Shown here: in pieces, positions 52,603 through 61,383 of the stretch | Layout of the letters: each line of letters starts with the position of its first letter | Numbering within the stretch: position 1 is the first letter of the stretch | Assembly: GCA_049241565.1 (NCBI GenBank) | Contig: JBMLQL010000016.1 | Coordinates: forward strand, 1-64,000 | Reading direction: 5' to 3' | Length of the DNA stretch: 64,000 nucleotides | Source: DZBG01 sp049241565 | GTDB taxonomy: Bacteria; Bdellovibrionota; Bacteriovoracia; Bacteriovoracales; Bacteriovoracaceae | Notes under the pieces: model-generated | The model's database searches: none | What the model was told of the DNA's origin: nothing | Seen by the model: only the letters and a program-made list of their open reading frames with translations | Position numbers and translations under genes: made by a program

Positions 52603-55137
52603 TTAATTTTCTGCCAGAAGCCCTCTTGGGTGATACTTCAGCACTCTTTTTGACGCTAAACTTAAAATAAAAAACGCTCCTAGCATCAACAAAAAGACCT
52701 TAATCAAATTACTCGTCGACGGGAAACTCCAATCAAGGGCAAACACTTCTACTCCAATAAGCATGGCCATTAAATACCCGAGTAGAGCGCCTAAAGAGAA
52801 GGAAAGAAAAAGAGTGACAAACATTTCAGTATGAAGTCCACTTCTGATTTCTCTGGCCGTCATTCCTAGAGATTTTTGCAACATAAAATCATAGCGACGC
52901 AGATAAATTTGATCAATCACAATACTATAAAGAATCACAACACCTACTAAAAGTCCAAGCAGTGACATCACTTTCAGGGCCTTGGCCACCTGTTCAAATA
53001 AAGCAGTTAGTTTAGTGATGAGTTTTTCTACATCAATCATCGAAACATTGCCGAAGTCTTTAGGGAGTTCTCTGAGGACGACTCTCTTTTCACTTGGAGT
53101 AAGCTTACTTAAGACGGCCAGAAAAGTTTTTGGAGCTTCTTCAATGACACCTTCTTGAAAACTCACAAAAAAATTAGGATAAAAACTCGTCCAATTCACT
53201 CTTCGGAGGTTGGTCACTTTCGCTTCGACCGGAACTCCTTGGACATCAATCGTAAGAATATCTCCAAGCTCAATATTAAGCCTTCCTGCAAAACGTCTCT
53301 CTATGGACACTAACGGATATTTATCACCTTCTTGATAAGTCGCTTTAAATTTTTCTCCTGAAATAATTGATTCGGATTCTGTTAGATTTTGCCTGATCGT
53401 AAGATTAAGCCCACGATTTCTAAAACGAGACTCCACTTCATCTTCTCTGGTGCGTGGTCCTTGTGATGAGATAGACTTCTCAAAAGATTTCCCATTAACT
53501 TTTTCTAGCTTGGCGCGGATCATCGGCGTAAGGGCCTCGAGCTCTAATTTATTATCACTCATCCAATTCTCTAAACTCTCTTTCTGCTCTTCTTGAATAT
53601 CAAAAAGGAAAATCTGCGGTCTCTTACTGGTAATAGCAAGATCAGACTGAATCATTCCTTCAAGCTCTAATAAAAACATAAAAAGACAGCTGCACAAACA
53701 AAAGCTTAAAAAACTCATGAGCATTGCCTGAGGAGATCTCCACCAGGACCTTAAAGCAAGTCCTGTGGTGAGTTTATTATTAATACTTATTCTCTCTCCT
53801 GGACGAAGAATACCTTTTACAATTTTTCGTAAAAGTAAAAAGACTAAATACCCAATAAAAAATGTTCCTAATAGAAGTCCCCAAAACAGAGACCCTATCT
53901 TAAATGAATGAGCGATCCAACAAGCATATCCCCATAACAAAAGAACAACAGGAAGATAATTCCACCATTGAGGCTGAAGAGTCATTTCTTGCTGACCACG
54001 AATAAGCTGATGTTTCGAAATACGGCTCATTAAACTCATCTGAGGAATAAGAAGTAAAAGTGGAAATAAAAGGAAGACAGCAATCTCTCTGCCTAATGTG
54101 AACCAAATGACTTCAAATGAAAAATCAACTCCCGTCATATTCTCAAGGATAGATTCACTTGGAATTTGAATACCAAGCCATAAAAGAATGACAATAAATG
54201 AAGAAAGAAGACTCAGACAAATCACCTGATAAATAAGTAATCCCAATAAAGACTTTTTAGTGAGTCCTAAAACTTGCCACATCGTCAGATCTTTTATTTT
54301 TCGATGCCAATAACTTCTCCACAAATAAAGAAGACCAAGAAGAGACAGGATGAAAGCAATAAGGGAGCTTAGGCCAAGAAAATCGGAGACGATAGAGAGT
54401 ACTCTTCCGATTTGTTCACTCGCATCTTGCGGGCGAGAGACTTTAACCGCAGCGTCCGTAAAAGTGGCCAACAGTTCTTTTTGAAGCTCATCTAGCGCTG
54501 TTGAGGAAAGTTTTGATATTTTAAAAAACTTAGCGAAAGTGGCGGTAGATCCGAATTGAATCAACTCACTCTCAAGAAGTCTCTCCATGGGAATATAAAC
54601 TCTTGAGGCAAGAGAAAAGCCACGAAGGCCTGCAGTATCATCCTTTACCATGAAATCAAAGATAGTCCCTTGGACTGGCCCAAAACTAATCTGATCTTGT
54701 GGTTTAAGGTTTAAAAGATGTTTCAGCTCTTCATCGACAATAATTTGATTGCTAAAAGACTGACCAGAGGCCAGTTGGATTTTTCCATAAAAAGGAAAGT
54801 TTCCTTTCACTCCTCTTAGTTCTGTTAGTCTTGATTCTTTTTCTGGCCCAAAATAAACCATGGAATAAGTATCAATAAGCTCGGCCATTTCATCGGCTAC
54901 AGGATTTACTTTCTCTTGAATAATTTTTTGTTCTTCATCAGTAAAAGGGCGCCTCACACTTATAGAGAGATCAGCCCCTAAAAGCTCCTGCCCTTTATCT
55001 TTGAGGCGCTGCTCTAAGACGCCACTCCATTGTTCAACAAGAAGGAGACCCAGCATCCCTAAAACTTGAGTGAAAATAAGAAGAGCAAAGAAGCGTGGAT
55101 CTTTTTTAAACTCAAGCCAAGGAAGCTTCCATCTCAT
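52603..55137 (-). CDS. YbbP-type ABC transporter permease (FtsX-like)
   Basis: An 844-residue membrane protein with a first helix near residue 20 and two FtsX-type permease units separated by a further helix-rich middle part. A large periplasmic MacB-like region covers about 40-240, and a second one lies near 480-700. This matches YbbP, the permease of YbbA. The start overlaps the YbbA stop by 4 bases. With YbbA it should move lipids or exported molecules across the envelope; the substrate is unknown. Confidence 0.9.
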   Translation of the reverse strand: MRWKLPWLEFKKDPRFFALLIFTQVLGMLGLLLVEQWSGVLEQRLKDKGQELLGADLSISVRRPFTDEEQKIIQEKVNPVADEMAELIDTYSMVYFGPEKESRLTELRGVKGNFPFYGKIQLASGQSFSNQIIVDEELKHLLNLKPQDQISFGPVQGTIFDFMVKDDTAGLRGFSLASRVYIPMERLLESELIQFGSTATFAKFFKISKLSSTALDELQKELLATFTDAAVKVSRPQDASEQIGRVLSIVSDFLGLSSLIAFILSLLGLLYLWRSYWHRKIKDLTMWQVLGLTKKSLLGLLIYQVICLSLLSSFIVILLWLGIQIPSESILENMTGVDFSFEVIWFTLGREIAVFLLFPLLLLIPQMSLMSRISKHQLIRGQQEMTLQPQWWNYLPVVLLLWGYACWIAHSFKIGSLFWGLLLGTFFIGYLVFLLLRKIVKGILRPGERISINNKLTTGLALRSWWRSPQAMLMSFLSFCLCSCLFMFLLELEGMIQSDLAITSKRPQIFLFDIQEEQKESLENWMSDNKLELEALTPMIRAKLEKVNGKSFEKSISSQGPRTREDEVESRFRNRGLNLTIRQNLTESESIISGEKFKATYQEGDKYPLVSIERRFAGRLNIELGDILTIDVQGVPVEAKVTNLRRVNWTSFYPNFFVSFQEGVIEEAPKTFLAVLSKLTPSEKRVVLRELPKDFGNVSMIDVEKLITKLTALFEQVAKALKVMSLLGLLVGVVILYSIVIDQIYLRRYDFMLQKSLGMTAREIRSGLHTEMFVTLFLSFSLGALLGYLMAMLIGVEVFALDWSFPSTSNLIKVFLLMLGAFFILSLASKRVLKYHPRGLLAEN

Positions 55138-55790
55138 AACATTTTTCCTAAATGAAGACGAAACGTTTTAGAACATCTCTTGGCCAGCTCTTCATCATGA
55201 GTCACTAACACCAGCGTGAGTCCCTCTTTTTGAACAAGATCAAAGAGAAGATTCATCACCATCACGCCAGTTTCTTCGTCTAGATTTCCACTTGGCTCAT
55301 CCGCAAAAATTACTTTCGGACGGTGGATAATAGCTCGGGCCAGGGCCACACGCTGGCTCTCTCCTCCACTGAGTTGAGAAGGGTAATGATGAATACGGTG
55401 CCCAAGTCCCACTTGCTCCAGTAGATCAATGGCCCTTTGTTTTGCATTCTCGATTTTTAAAATTTCTAAAGGAATCATGACATTTTCAAGGGCGGTCAGA
55501 GAGCTCATTAAATGAAACTGCTGGAAAACAATCCCCATTTGACGAGCACGAAAAAGAGTAAGCTCATCATCGTTTAAGCTCAGAAGTGAACTTCCACCCA
55601 TGATAATCTCTCCTTGATCTGGACGATCAAGACCGGCCAGGATAGAAAGCAAAGTTGACTTTCCACTTCCCGATTTTCCTAAGATAGCCGCAGTTGATTT
55701 TTCTGGGATATGAAGAGACAACGAATCAAGGATCGTGACTTTCCCGTCAACTAAAGGGAACGACTTCGAGAGATTATCAACTTTTATCAT
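55134..55790 (-). CDS. YbbA/LolD-type ABC transporter ATPase
   Basis: A 218-residue ATP-binding subunit. Walker A GKSGSGKST is near residues 38-46, the signature LSGGESQRVALARAI near 139, Walker B VIFADEPSGNLD near 160, and the His loop LVLVTHDEEL near 195. It overlaps the TesA gene by 4 bases and the YbbP gene by 4 bases, so the three form one translationally coupled unit. Confidence 0.94.
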   Translation of the reverse strand: MIKVDNLSKSFPLVDGKVTILDSLSLHIPEKSTAAILGKSGSGKSTLLSILAGLDRPDQGEIIMGGSSLLSLNDDELTLFRARQMGIVFQQFHLMSSLTALENVMIPLEILKIENAKQRAIDLLEQVGLGHRIHHYPSQLSGGESQRVALARAIIHRPKVIFADEPSGNLDEETGVMVMNLLFDLVQKEGLTLVLVTHDEELAKRCSKTFRLHLGKML

Positions 55791-56380
55791 AATTCTTCCT
55801 TGAGAACTTTCCAGACAGTTTCCGCAATAATTTTATGACCTTCTGGATTAGGATGAATGCCATCAGGAAGATTTAGTTTAGAATGGCCACCCACCCCCTC
55901 TAATAAAAAAGGAACAAGTTTAAGTTTATAGTCCCTGGCCAGTCGTGGATAGATGGCCTCAAATTTTTTACGATAATCTCCACCGTAATTTGTGGGCATC
56001 TGCATTCCGGCCATAATGACTTTGATCCCTTCTTTCTGAGCAGCTTCAATAATATTTCTTAGATTTTTTTCAGATTGATCAACTTTCAGTCCTCTAAGAC
56101 CATCATTGGCCCCTAAAGCAAGTAGCATATGAGTAGGTTTTCTTTTTTTATACCACTGAAGCCTTTTCATTCCACTGGCCGTGGTGGAACCACTCACTCC
56201 ACCGTTAATCACGACGGCTTCCTTGCTCACTGAATCTTTAATCTTTTTCTCAATCAAAGCTGGAAAAGCATAATCAGGATTGATGCCATACCCTTCTGTC
56301 AAAGAATCTCCAAGGAAGAGAACTGTTTGAGCAGTGGCCGAAAATGAGACAAAAATGAGTAAGAAAAAAATATGTTTCAT
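55787..56380 (-). CDS. tesA: TesA-like secreted lysophospholipase/thioesterase
   Basis: A 197-residue GDSL/SGNH hydrolase with signal peptide 1-17 (FSATAQ). Block I is VLFLGDSLTEGYGI (Ser), block II Gly in GVSGSTTASG, block III GANDGLRG (Asn), and block V DGIHPNPEGH (Asp, His). It acts in the periplasm on acyl thioesters or lysophospholipids. In E. coli tesA lies beside ybbA-ybbP, and here all three are one operon. Confidence 0.93.
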   Translation of the reverse strand: MKHIFFLLIFVSFSATAQTVLFLGDSLTEGYGINPDYAFPALIEKKIKDSVSKEAVVINGGVSGSTTASGMKRLQWYKKRKPTHMLLALGANDGLRGLKVDQSEKNLRNIIEAAQKEGIKVIMAGMQMPTNYGGDYRKKFEAIYPRLARDYKLKLVPFLLEGVGGHSKLNLPDGIHPNPEGHKIIAETVWKVLKEEL

Positions 56381-56811
56381 GAAAAGATCCTTCGATAAAT
56401 AGGTCCACGATATTTAAAAACAGACCAAAGGATCGGATAGTAAAAAATTCCAATGATGGCCGGTTTTATTTCAAACTGTATATCATCAATAATGAAGGTC
56501 TGGTTATTTTCGCGTTTTATAAGATGTTTATGTTTCCATGCCGAGAGTGGAAAAGGTAAAACTCTCCCTTCGTCGACAAAATAACATTCCTCTTCAGAAC
56601 TAAACCAATCAGTCACCTCTCCCTTCCACTGCTGCTTTCCCATGGGAGAGATAAGATTAAGATCAATGGCATCTCCCTTCTTGCAGCCATCAAAACGAAC
56701 AATCTCCACCTTCACCCCAGGTGGTTTCAGTTTGCTGAAAAGACTTTCATTAAACTGATTGAAAACATCTTTTACTGTCCCTTTGACAGGAGTTTTAAAG
56801 TATAAATTCAT
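56377..56811 (-). CDS. SRPBCC-like ligand-binding protein
   Basis: A 144-residue soluble protein. It has a START/Bet v1-like layout: N-terminal strand and helix (VKGTVKDVFNQFNESLF), a run of beta strands with GEVTDWFSSEEECYFVDEG, and a final helix ending SVFKYRGPIYRRIFS. Similar proteins occur in epimerase or cyclase contexts. It lies in the tesA-ybbAP operon, overlapping tesA by 4 bases, so it may bind a lipid-like ligand. The exact function is unknown. Confidence 0.75.
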   Translation of the reverse strand: MNLYFKTPVKGTVKDVFNQFNESLFSKLKPPGVKVEIVRFDGCKKGDAIDLNLISPMGKQQWKGEVTDWFSSEEECYFVDEGRVLPFPLSAWKHKHLIKRENNQTFIIDDIQFEIKPAIIGIFYYPILWSVFKYRGPIYRRIFS

Positions 56812-57071
56812 TTTTTAGTCATTCCCTTAGAGTCGCTCTTGAGCGCATTTATTTCTGCTTTAAGTTCAGCAATATCTTTTTTCATCTGAATTATATCGCC
56901 CATCATTGTATTGATTTGCCTCACATTGGCGTCGATCCGTTCCAATTGATTTTTTCCCTCCCGAGAATCATTCTGAAAATACTTTTGGTCTTTTTCATCA
57001 AGATTGCCGAACTGATCGAGGGCAAGAGCACTGGTACTGATAACAAATCCAATTAAAATAAGATGTTTCAT
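56808..57071 (-). CDS. small secreted coiled-coil protein, unknown
   Basis: An 87-residue protein with signal peptide 1-17 (STSALA). The mature part (about 40-80) is a continuous coiled coil (heptads in LERIDANVRQINTMMGDI and MKKDIAELKAEINALKS). It may form oligomers in the periplasm. AAGGAG precedes the ATG. It heads the operon that leads to tesA-ybbA-ybbP, with a clear TATAAT promoter upstream. Confidence 0.78.
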   Translation of the reverse strand: MKHLILIGFVISTSALALDQFGNLDEKDQKYFQNDSREGKNQLERIDANVRQINTMMGDIIQMKKDIAELKAEINALKSDSKGMTKK

Positions 57072-57093
57072 TTTTTGACTCCTTAATGAAGGG

Positions 57094-57123
57094 ATTATAG
57101 CTCTCTCTCACTGGAAATGTCCT
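57094..57123 (-). promoter_or_regulatory. sigma-70-type promoter of the coiled-coil/tesA/ybbAP operon
   Basis: On the minus strand AGGACA (57123-57118), 18 bases, then a perfect -10 TATAAT (57099-57094). The predicted leader is about 15 bases and includes AAGGAG. Confidence 0.65.
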
Positions 57124-57201
57124 ATAGACAAATTCCTGAGCATTTTGCTTTTAAAATCCTTTTACTTGAAAGATCGACTTAAAAACTGATTAAATTAGAG
57201 G

Positions 57202-58488
57202 ATGTCTAAAATAGCGTTTTTCTACTCATTTAATCCATCAAGCTGGATAAGTTGCCAAAAAATTGTCTTCAATCTTTTGAAGTCCTATCAGTCGATTAAT
57301 CACCTCGACTGCAAATACTATCACTTTAATGAAGACACGAGTTATTCAACTCTGACAAAACACGTCACAGAACTAAAAAATTGGAAGGCAGAGAAAATAA
57401 TCATTCTAGATCATAAACCCCACCCTCTTCCCATTTTTAGTCTTCTTCACCAAGAATATATGCTGGAGTCAACTAAGCCTGATCTTTTTGTCCACATTTA
57501 TGGTGACTTCTCCATTAACTACAAATGGTGGAGTCAGTGTCGGTTTTTAGAAAGCTGGAAGGTCAGATGGTTTTGTGCCTCTGAAAGACAGGCCAACTAC
57601 TTCAAACAACTCGTTAATGACAAAAACAGTGTTTCTCTTTGCCCGTTTCCCATTGATCCTTCTCGCTATTTCTATGATAAATCTATCCGCCTAAAACAAC
57701 GTCAAGACTGGAATCTTAAGCCCCATGAAAAAGTCATGATCTATACTGGTCGGCTTTCAATGCAAAAAAGAATCCACACCCTGATTAAATATTTCGCTAA
57801 AACGAAAATGAAAAATCCCGAGTATCGACTTCATCTTTATGGTGAATTTGATAATATCTCAGATCCCTTTTTTGGAATTTGGCACCCTGAAGGAAAGTAT
57901 TTTTCAGATATCATGCGAATCGTACGGTCTTTACCTGAGGAAGTTCAAAAAGATATATATTGGTTCGGTGGAGTTTCAAATGATGATCTCCCTCGGGCCT
58001 ATCATGGTGCTGATCTTCTCGTCTCCTTCAGTGTTCATCACGATGAAGATTATGGGATGACTGTTGCCGAGGCCATGAGCTGTGGGCTTCCCTGCCTGTT
58101 ATCTGACTGGGCCGGTTATGGTTCATTTAAACTTGCAGGAATTGAAAATTGGATTCGTCTTGTTAAAATCAAGCTTAAGCCAAATGGCCGCTTAATGTCC
58201 AAACTGGAATTGAATCGTTTTTCAGATGAACTACTCCCTCAATTAGATCATGCCCCCAGAGAGAGGATTTCCCAAAAAGGACTAGAGTATTTTTCTATTA
58301 CTCAAAGTGCAAAACGAATTAAGGAGCAACTTGATTCTCCTCAGTCTCTATTTAAAGGTTTCTCGCCTCTATTTGATAAGCTCGTGAGCGCTCACCAAAA
58401 CTACGGACTCCCCTTTACCCAGCCGCATCAAATGCGGTTTAATAAACTCTATAAAGAAACTTATGGACCATATGTTAGAGCAAATTAA
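57202..58488 (+). CDS. GT4-type glycosyltransferase
   Basis: A 428-residue GT-B fold transferase. The C-terminal donor domain has KVMIYTGRLSMQKRIHTLI (about 178-196) and the E-x7-E pattern in DEDYGMTVAEAMSCGLPCLLSDW, typical of GT4. No signal peptide is seen, so it acts in the cytoplasm. AGAGG abuts the ATG with no spacer, so its translation start is unusual. A TTGAAA/TTAAAT promoter may place the mRNA start very near the ATG. First gene of the glycan-type cluster. Confidence 0.9.
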   Translation: MSKIAFFYSFNPSSWISCQKIVFNLLKSYQSINHLDCKYYHFNEDTSYSTLTKHVTELKNWKAEKIIILDHKPHPLPIFSLLHQEYMLESTKPDLFVHIYGDFSINYKWWSQCRFLESWKVRWFCASERQANYFKQLVNDKNSVSLCPFPIDPSRYFYDKSIRLKQRQDWNLKPHEKVMIYTGRLSMQKRIHTLIKYFAKTKMKNPEYRLHLYGEFDNISDPFFGIWHPEGKYFSDIMRIVRSLPEEVQKDIYWFGGVSNDDLPRAYHGADLLVSFSVHHDEDYGMTVAEAMSCGLPCLLSDWAGYGSFKLAGIENWIRLVKIKLKPNGRLMSKLELNRFSDELLPQLDHAPRERISQKGLEYFSITQSAKRIKEQLDSPQSLFKGFSPLFDKLVSAHQNYGLPFTQPHQMRFNKLYKETYGPYVRAN

Positions 58489-59413
58489 TCATCAGCTTGA
58501 GAACCCACTCTATCTCAACGCAAATTCTAATTACCATGGTCTGAAAAGAGATTTATGGCCAAAACTTAGCAGTGATTTATATCCTCTAGCAGGTGATTAT
58601 TATCATGACCTCAATCCATTTTTTTCATTTAATATTTTAAACTATGAGTTCTTTAGTACTTTTCCAGTTGTGACCTTGAGAGACGGATTTTATTCGACAG
58701 CTGTTTTTTACACACTACAATTTGCAAAACTTTTAAAAAATAAACAAACACTTCTCGTTCACAAGAGAAATGAAGCCATTATTCCTGATCAACTCAAAAA
58801 CAAAAGCTTTTCCTATAAAATGGTGCAGCCTAAAAGAATTCATATCTCAGAAGCCAAGCAAGTTATCATTATTGGTGTTGTTTCTGATCAAACTCTAGAG
58901 AACTATGAAAAAATTCTGACCAAGTTGGAAATATTAAAAGAGATTTCGCCTCAAACAAAAGTAAAAATTTATTTTCAAGCCAGGAAAAACCCTTTTGAGC
59001 AAAACTATTCGGAGCATCTCACAACAACTTCCTTTATGTATCAGCTCTTTAAAAAAATTAAATCTGATCCACAATTTATAACGACTTCAGAACTTATTCA
59101 GTTAGGTTTTTTAAAAGAGACCTATGTCATAAATTTAATGAATGACACCTTTTTTATCGCTGACTCCTATATTGATTATCTACTCTCTTCAAAAGGGGCC
59201 ACCATTCATGAGTGGGAAGCCCCCTCAATAGAGGCTCCACTTATAACACATCCCATAAGTCTCTTTCATCAAATTGAAATAAATGAAATAAAGGCCCAGA
59301 CGCTATTTAACGATCTTATTTTCATCAAAAAAAGATCCTCTGCCACTGAATCTCTTTATGATCCATTCTTCTTCACACAGGTGAGGAATCTTTTTGAGCA
59401 CTTAAAGAAATAA
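58463..59413 (+). CDS. unknown protein in glycan cluster
   Basis: A 316-residue soluble protein that overlaps the GT4 gene by 26 bases. No conserved motif is visible to me. Strands with QVIIIGVVSDQTLENYEKILTKLEIL (about 133-158) hint at an alpha/beta (Rossmann-like) fold, and Lys-rich regions are common. It may be an accessory transferase or modification enzyme; function unknown. A second in-frame ATG is at 58472. The 3' end overlaps the convergent GT2 gene by 41 bases. Confidence 0.72.
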   Translation: MDHMLEQINHQLENPLYLNANSNYHGLKRDLWPKLSSDLYPLAGDYYHDLNPFFSFNILNYEFFSTFPVVTLRDGFYSTAVFYTLQFAKLLKNKQTLLVHKRNEAIIPDQLKNKSFSYKMVQPKRIHISEAKQVIIIGVVSDQTLENYEKILTKLEILKEISPQTKVKIYFQARKNPFEQNYSEHLTTTSFMYQLFKKIKSDPQFITTSELIQLGFLKETYVINLMNDTFFIADSYIDYLLSSKGATIHEWEAPSIEAPLITHPISLFHQIEINEIKAQTLFNDLIFIKKRSSATESLYDPFFFTQVRNLFEHLKK

Positions 59414-60374
59414 TCCTCTGCAAACGCTGAAACAGAAAGCCTATTCCATAAAGTGTCACCATCGTGTAATGAAGAACAATCACATAGGGAGTGCATTTTA
59501 TTTTTTTTGCTCTGAGACAGAGACCAAGACTAATAGTCGCCACAAGACAAAAATAAATTTCAAATAAAAGAATAAAAAGGAGTGGCTTAAAAAAAATAAG
59601 CCCATGCCCAAGAACCATGATTGAGGGCAAGGCAAACACTTGAAATAATCGGGGCGAGATAGCTGATCGATAGTAGCCGCCATAAAAAAGTGGTCTTAAT
59701 AATTCGAGAAAAGTTTTTCTTCGTTCATGAAAAACCCATAGACGAGGAATAGCCCATAATGAAATCCCTGCACGGGCCAAATCTTGAAGAAAAGTCGTCT
59801 CTTCTCCTCGATGGAATTGTTCAGCAAAAATAATTCCATTTCTTTGGACTGCATCACGCTTGACCCAAAGATGACAGGAGGTAAGGTCTTTCTCAGAGCC
59901 AAGATAAATATCTTTATTTTGCGGAGAATGCCTCCGATAGGTGGGCCCTGTACAAAAGGGAGAGGAAAGAGCTATGGCCAAAGACTGCTGAAACATATCA
60001 GAGTTTTTTGTAACAGCATCAGGTCCACCAAAACTCTCCCAATCTCCGTGCTCACTAAAAATTTTAAAAACTGAAGCTCCATAGCCCTCAGGGAGACTCG
60101 CATCATCATCAATAAAAAAGATCCAATCGCCTTTGGCCATCTTCATGGCCTTGTTTCTGGCAACACCTGGAGTCACTCTTTTCTCTTCTAAAACAGTCAA
60201 GCTTTTAAATTTTGATTGTATCTCATCATAAGCCGCAGAACTCAGGCCTTGTCCATTCACAAAAAGTATAAGTTCAAGATCAAAGAATTCCTCTAATTGC
60301 CTCAGAGAATTGAGACAATTTAATAGCAGCGCCTCTCTCTTATACGTTACAATAAGGACTGATACTTTAATCAT
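59373..60374 (-). CDS. GT2-type glycosyltransferase
   Basis: A 333-residue GT-A fold transferase. It starts MIKVSVLIVTYKREALLLN with the nucleotide site, the metal DxD in DWIFFIDDDASLPEG, and the acceptor region HRGEETTFLQDLARAG, all typical of family 2. The last 90 residues carry about two membrane segments, so it is probably membrane-attached. The ATG overlaps that of the divergent HprK-like gene on the bases CATG. The ribosome site AAGG is 8 bases upstream. Confidence 0.9.
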   Translation of the reverse strand: MIKVSVLIVTYKREALLLNCLNSLRQLEEFFDLELILFVNGQGLSSAAYDEIQSKFKSLTVLEEKRVTPGVARNKAMKMAKGDWIFFIDDDASLPEGYGASVFKIFSEHGDWESFGGPDAVTKNSDMFQQSLAIALSSPFCTGPTYRRHSPQNKDIYLGSEKDLTSCHLWVKRDAVQRNGIIFAEQFHRGEETTFLQDLARAGISLWAIPRLWVFHERRKTFLELLRPLFYGGYYRSAISPRLFQVFALPSIMVLGHGLIFFKPLLFILLFEIYFCLVATISLGLCLRAKKIKCTPYVIVLHYTMVTLYGIGFLFQRLQRIISLSAQKDSSPV

Positions 60375-61383
60375 GGAGAAAACCTTGGCAGTTATTCTTA
60401 ATTTCTATTCTATTATAGTAGAAATAAGTGGAAATGACGAAGAAGTGATTCATCGTTTGGCCCAAGAGTTTCGTTATTTTAAAGCTGAAGAATCTGTTTC
60501 TCCTTCAATTAGACTTAATCTTCATCGTGAAGCTTTTCGTCCAGAAGAACTCCCCGTCCTCTGTGCTCACAAAATCACCCAAAATGCGATTATCTATAAA
60601 CTCGGCCAAAAAAGATTCATCAATTACCATAAGGCCTGGAGTGTAATTGATGATCAGACCATGAAAGTGGATCTCTATTGTACTGATAAAGAGGCCATGT
60701 TCGAGATGAGTTATCTCTCCATTCATTCTCTTGTCGGCGAAAAATTAGAATACAAAGGTCTGACTCGTCTTCATGCGATGGCCTTGGAGACGACAAACTA
60801 TCAACTCATCGTCATGCTTCCCTCTCGTGGTGGAAAATCGACTCTCATGACTGGTCTTCTTGAGAGGTATCCTCATTTTAAAATTATATCTGATGATATG
60901 CCTCTTATTACCCTTAATGGGACAATTAAACCGTTCCCGTCAAAAATTTCTCTGGACTCTCAACCTGATCACCCGATTTGGAAATCTCTCCCTTGGGAGA
61001 AATTTGAGCGTATCAGCTATCCTCCAAAGTGGCTTTGTTCTGTTCTCGATCTCCCTCATGGTGTTTCATCAGATAGTCCTAAGCCCATTCTTCTGATTCA
61101 AGGAGAAAGGCTCTCTTCAGGAAACCCTATGATTTCTGAGAGAGGTTTTTTCTCTATGATGAAAGCGCTAAGTAAACATATGATCATCGGTGTGGGTCTT
61201 CCCATTATCCTAGAATATTTTCTTAAATTTAACCTAAGTGATCTAAGAAAGCTTACCTTGCTAGGAACAAGACGAACCATCACTGCCATCATGCTTTGTT
61301 TGAAAGCTAAAAAACTGACCTTTTATCTTTCACCTGACAAACAAAAAAATATTGAAATGCTTGGAAGCTATTTAAATGAATAA
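60373..61383 (+). CDS. HprK-like P-loop protein
   Basis: A 336-residue protein. Walker A PSRGGKST is at residues 140-147 and SDD at 164-166, arranged as in HPr kinase/phosphorylase-type folds. The HPr partner and the family's other motifs are not visible. Similar stand-alone HprK-like proteins occur in glycan and peptide-modification clusters, where they may phosphorylate a small molecule or sugar; the substrate here is unknown. The ATG at 60373 shares CATG with the GT2 gene, and the nearest AAGGA is 14 bases upstream. The start is therefore uncertain. Confidence 0.8.
   Translation: MEKTLAVILNFYSIIVEISGNDEEVIHRLAQEFRYFKAEESVSPSIRLNLHREAFRPEELPVLCAHKITQNAIIYKLGQKRFINYHKAWSVIDDQTMKVDLYCTDKEAMFEMSYLSIHSLVGEKLEYKGLTRLHAMALETTNYQLIVMLPSRGGKSTLMTGLLERYPHFKIISDDMPLITLNGTIKPFPSKISLDSQPDHPIWKSLPWEKFERISYPPKWLCSVLDLPHGVSSDSPKPILLIQGERLSSGNPMISERGFFSMMKALSKHMIIGVGLPIILEYFLKFNLSDLRKLTLLGTRRTITAIMLCLKAKKLTFYLSPDKQKNIEMLGSYLNE

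Noticed and set aside
60373..61383. True HPr kinase for carbon catabolite control
   Set aside because: There is no HPr or PTS gene nearby, the family's other signature motifs are not seen, and the neighbours are glycosyltransferases.
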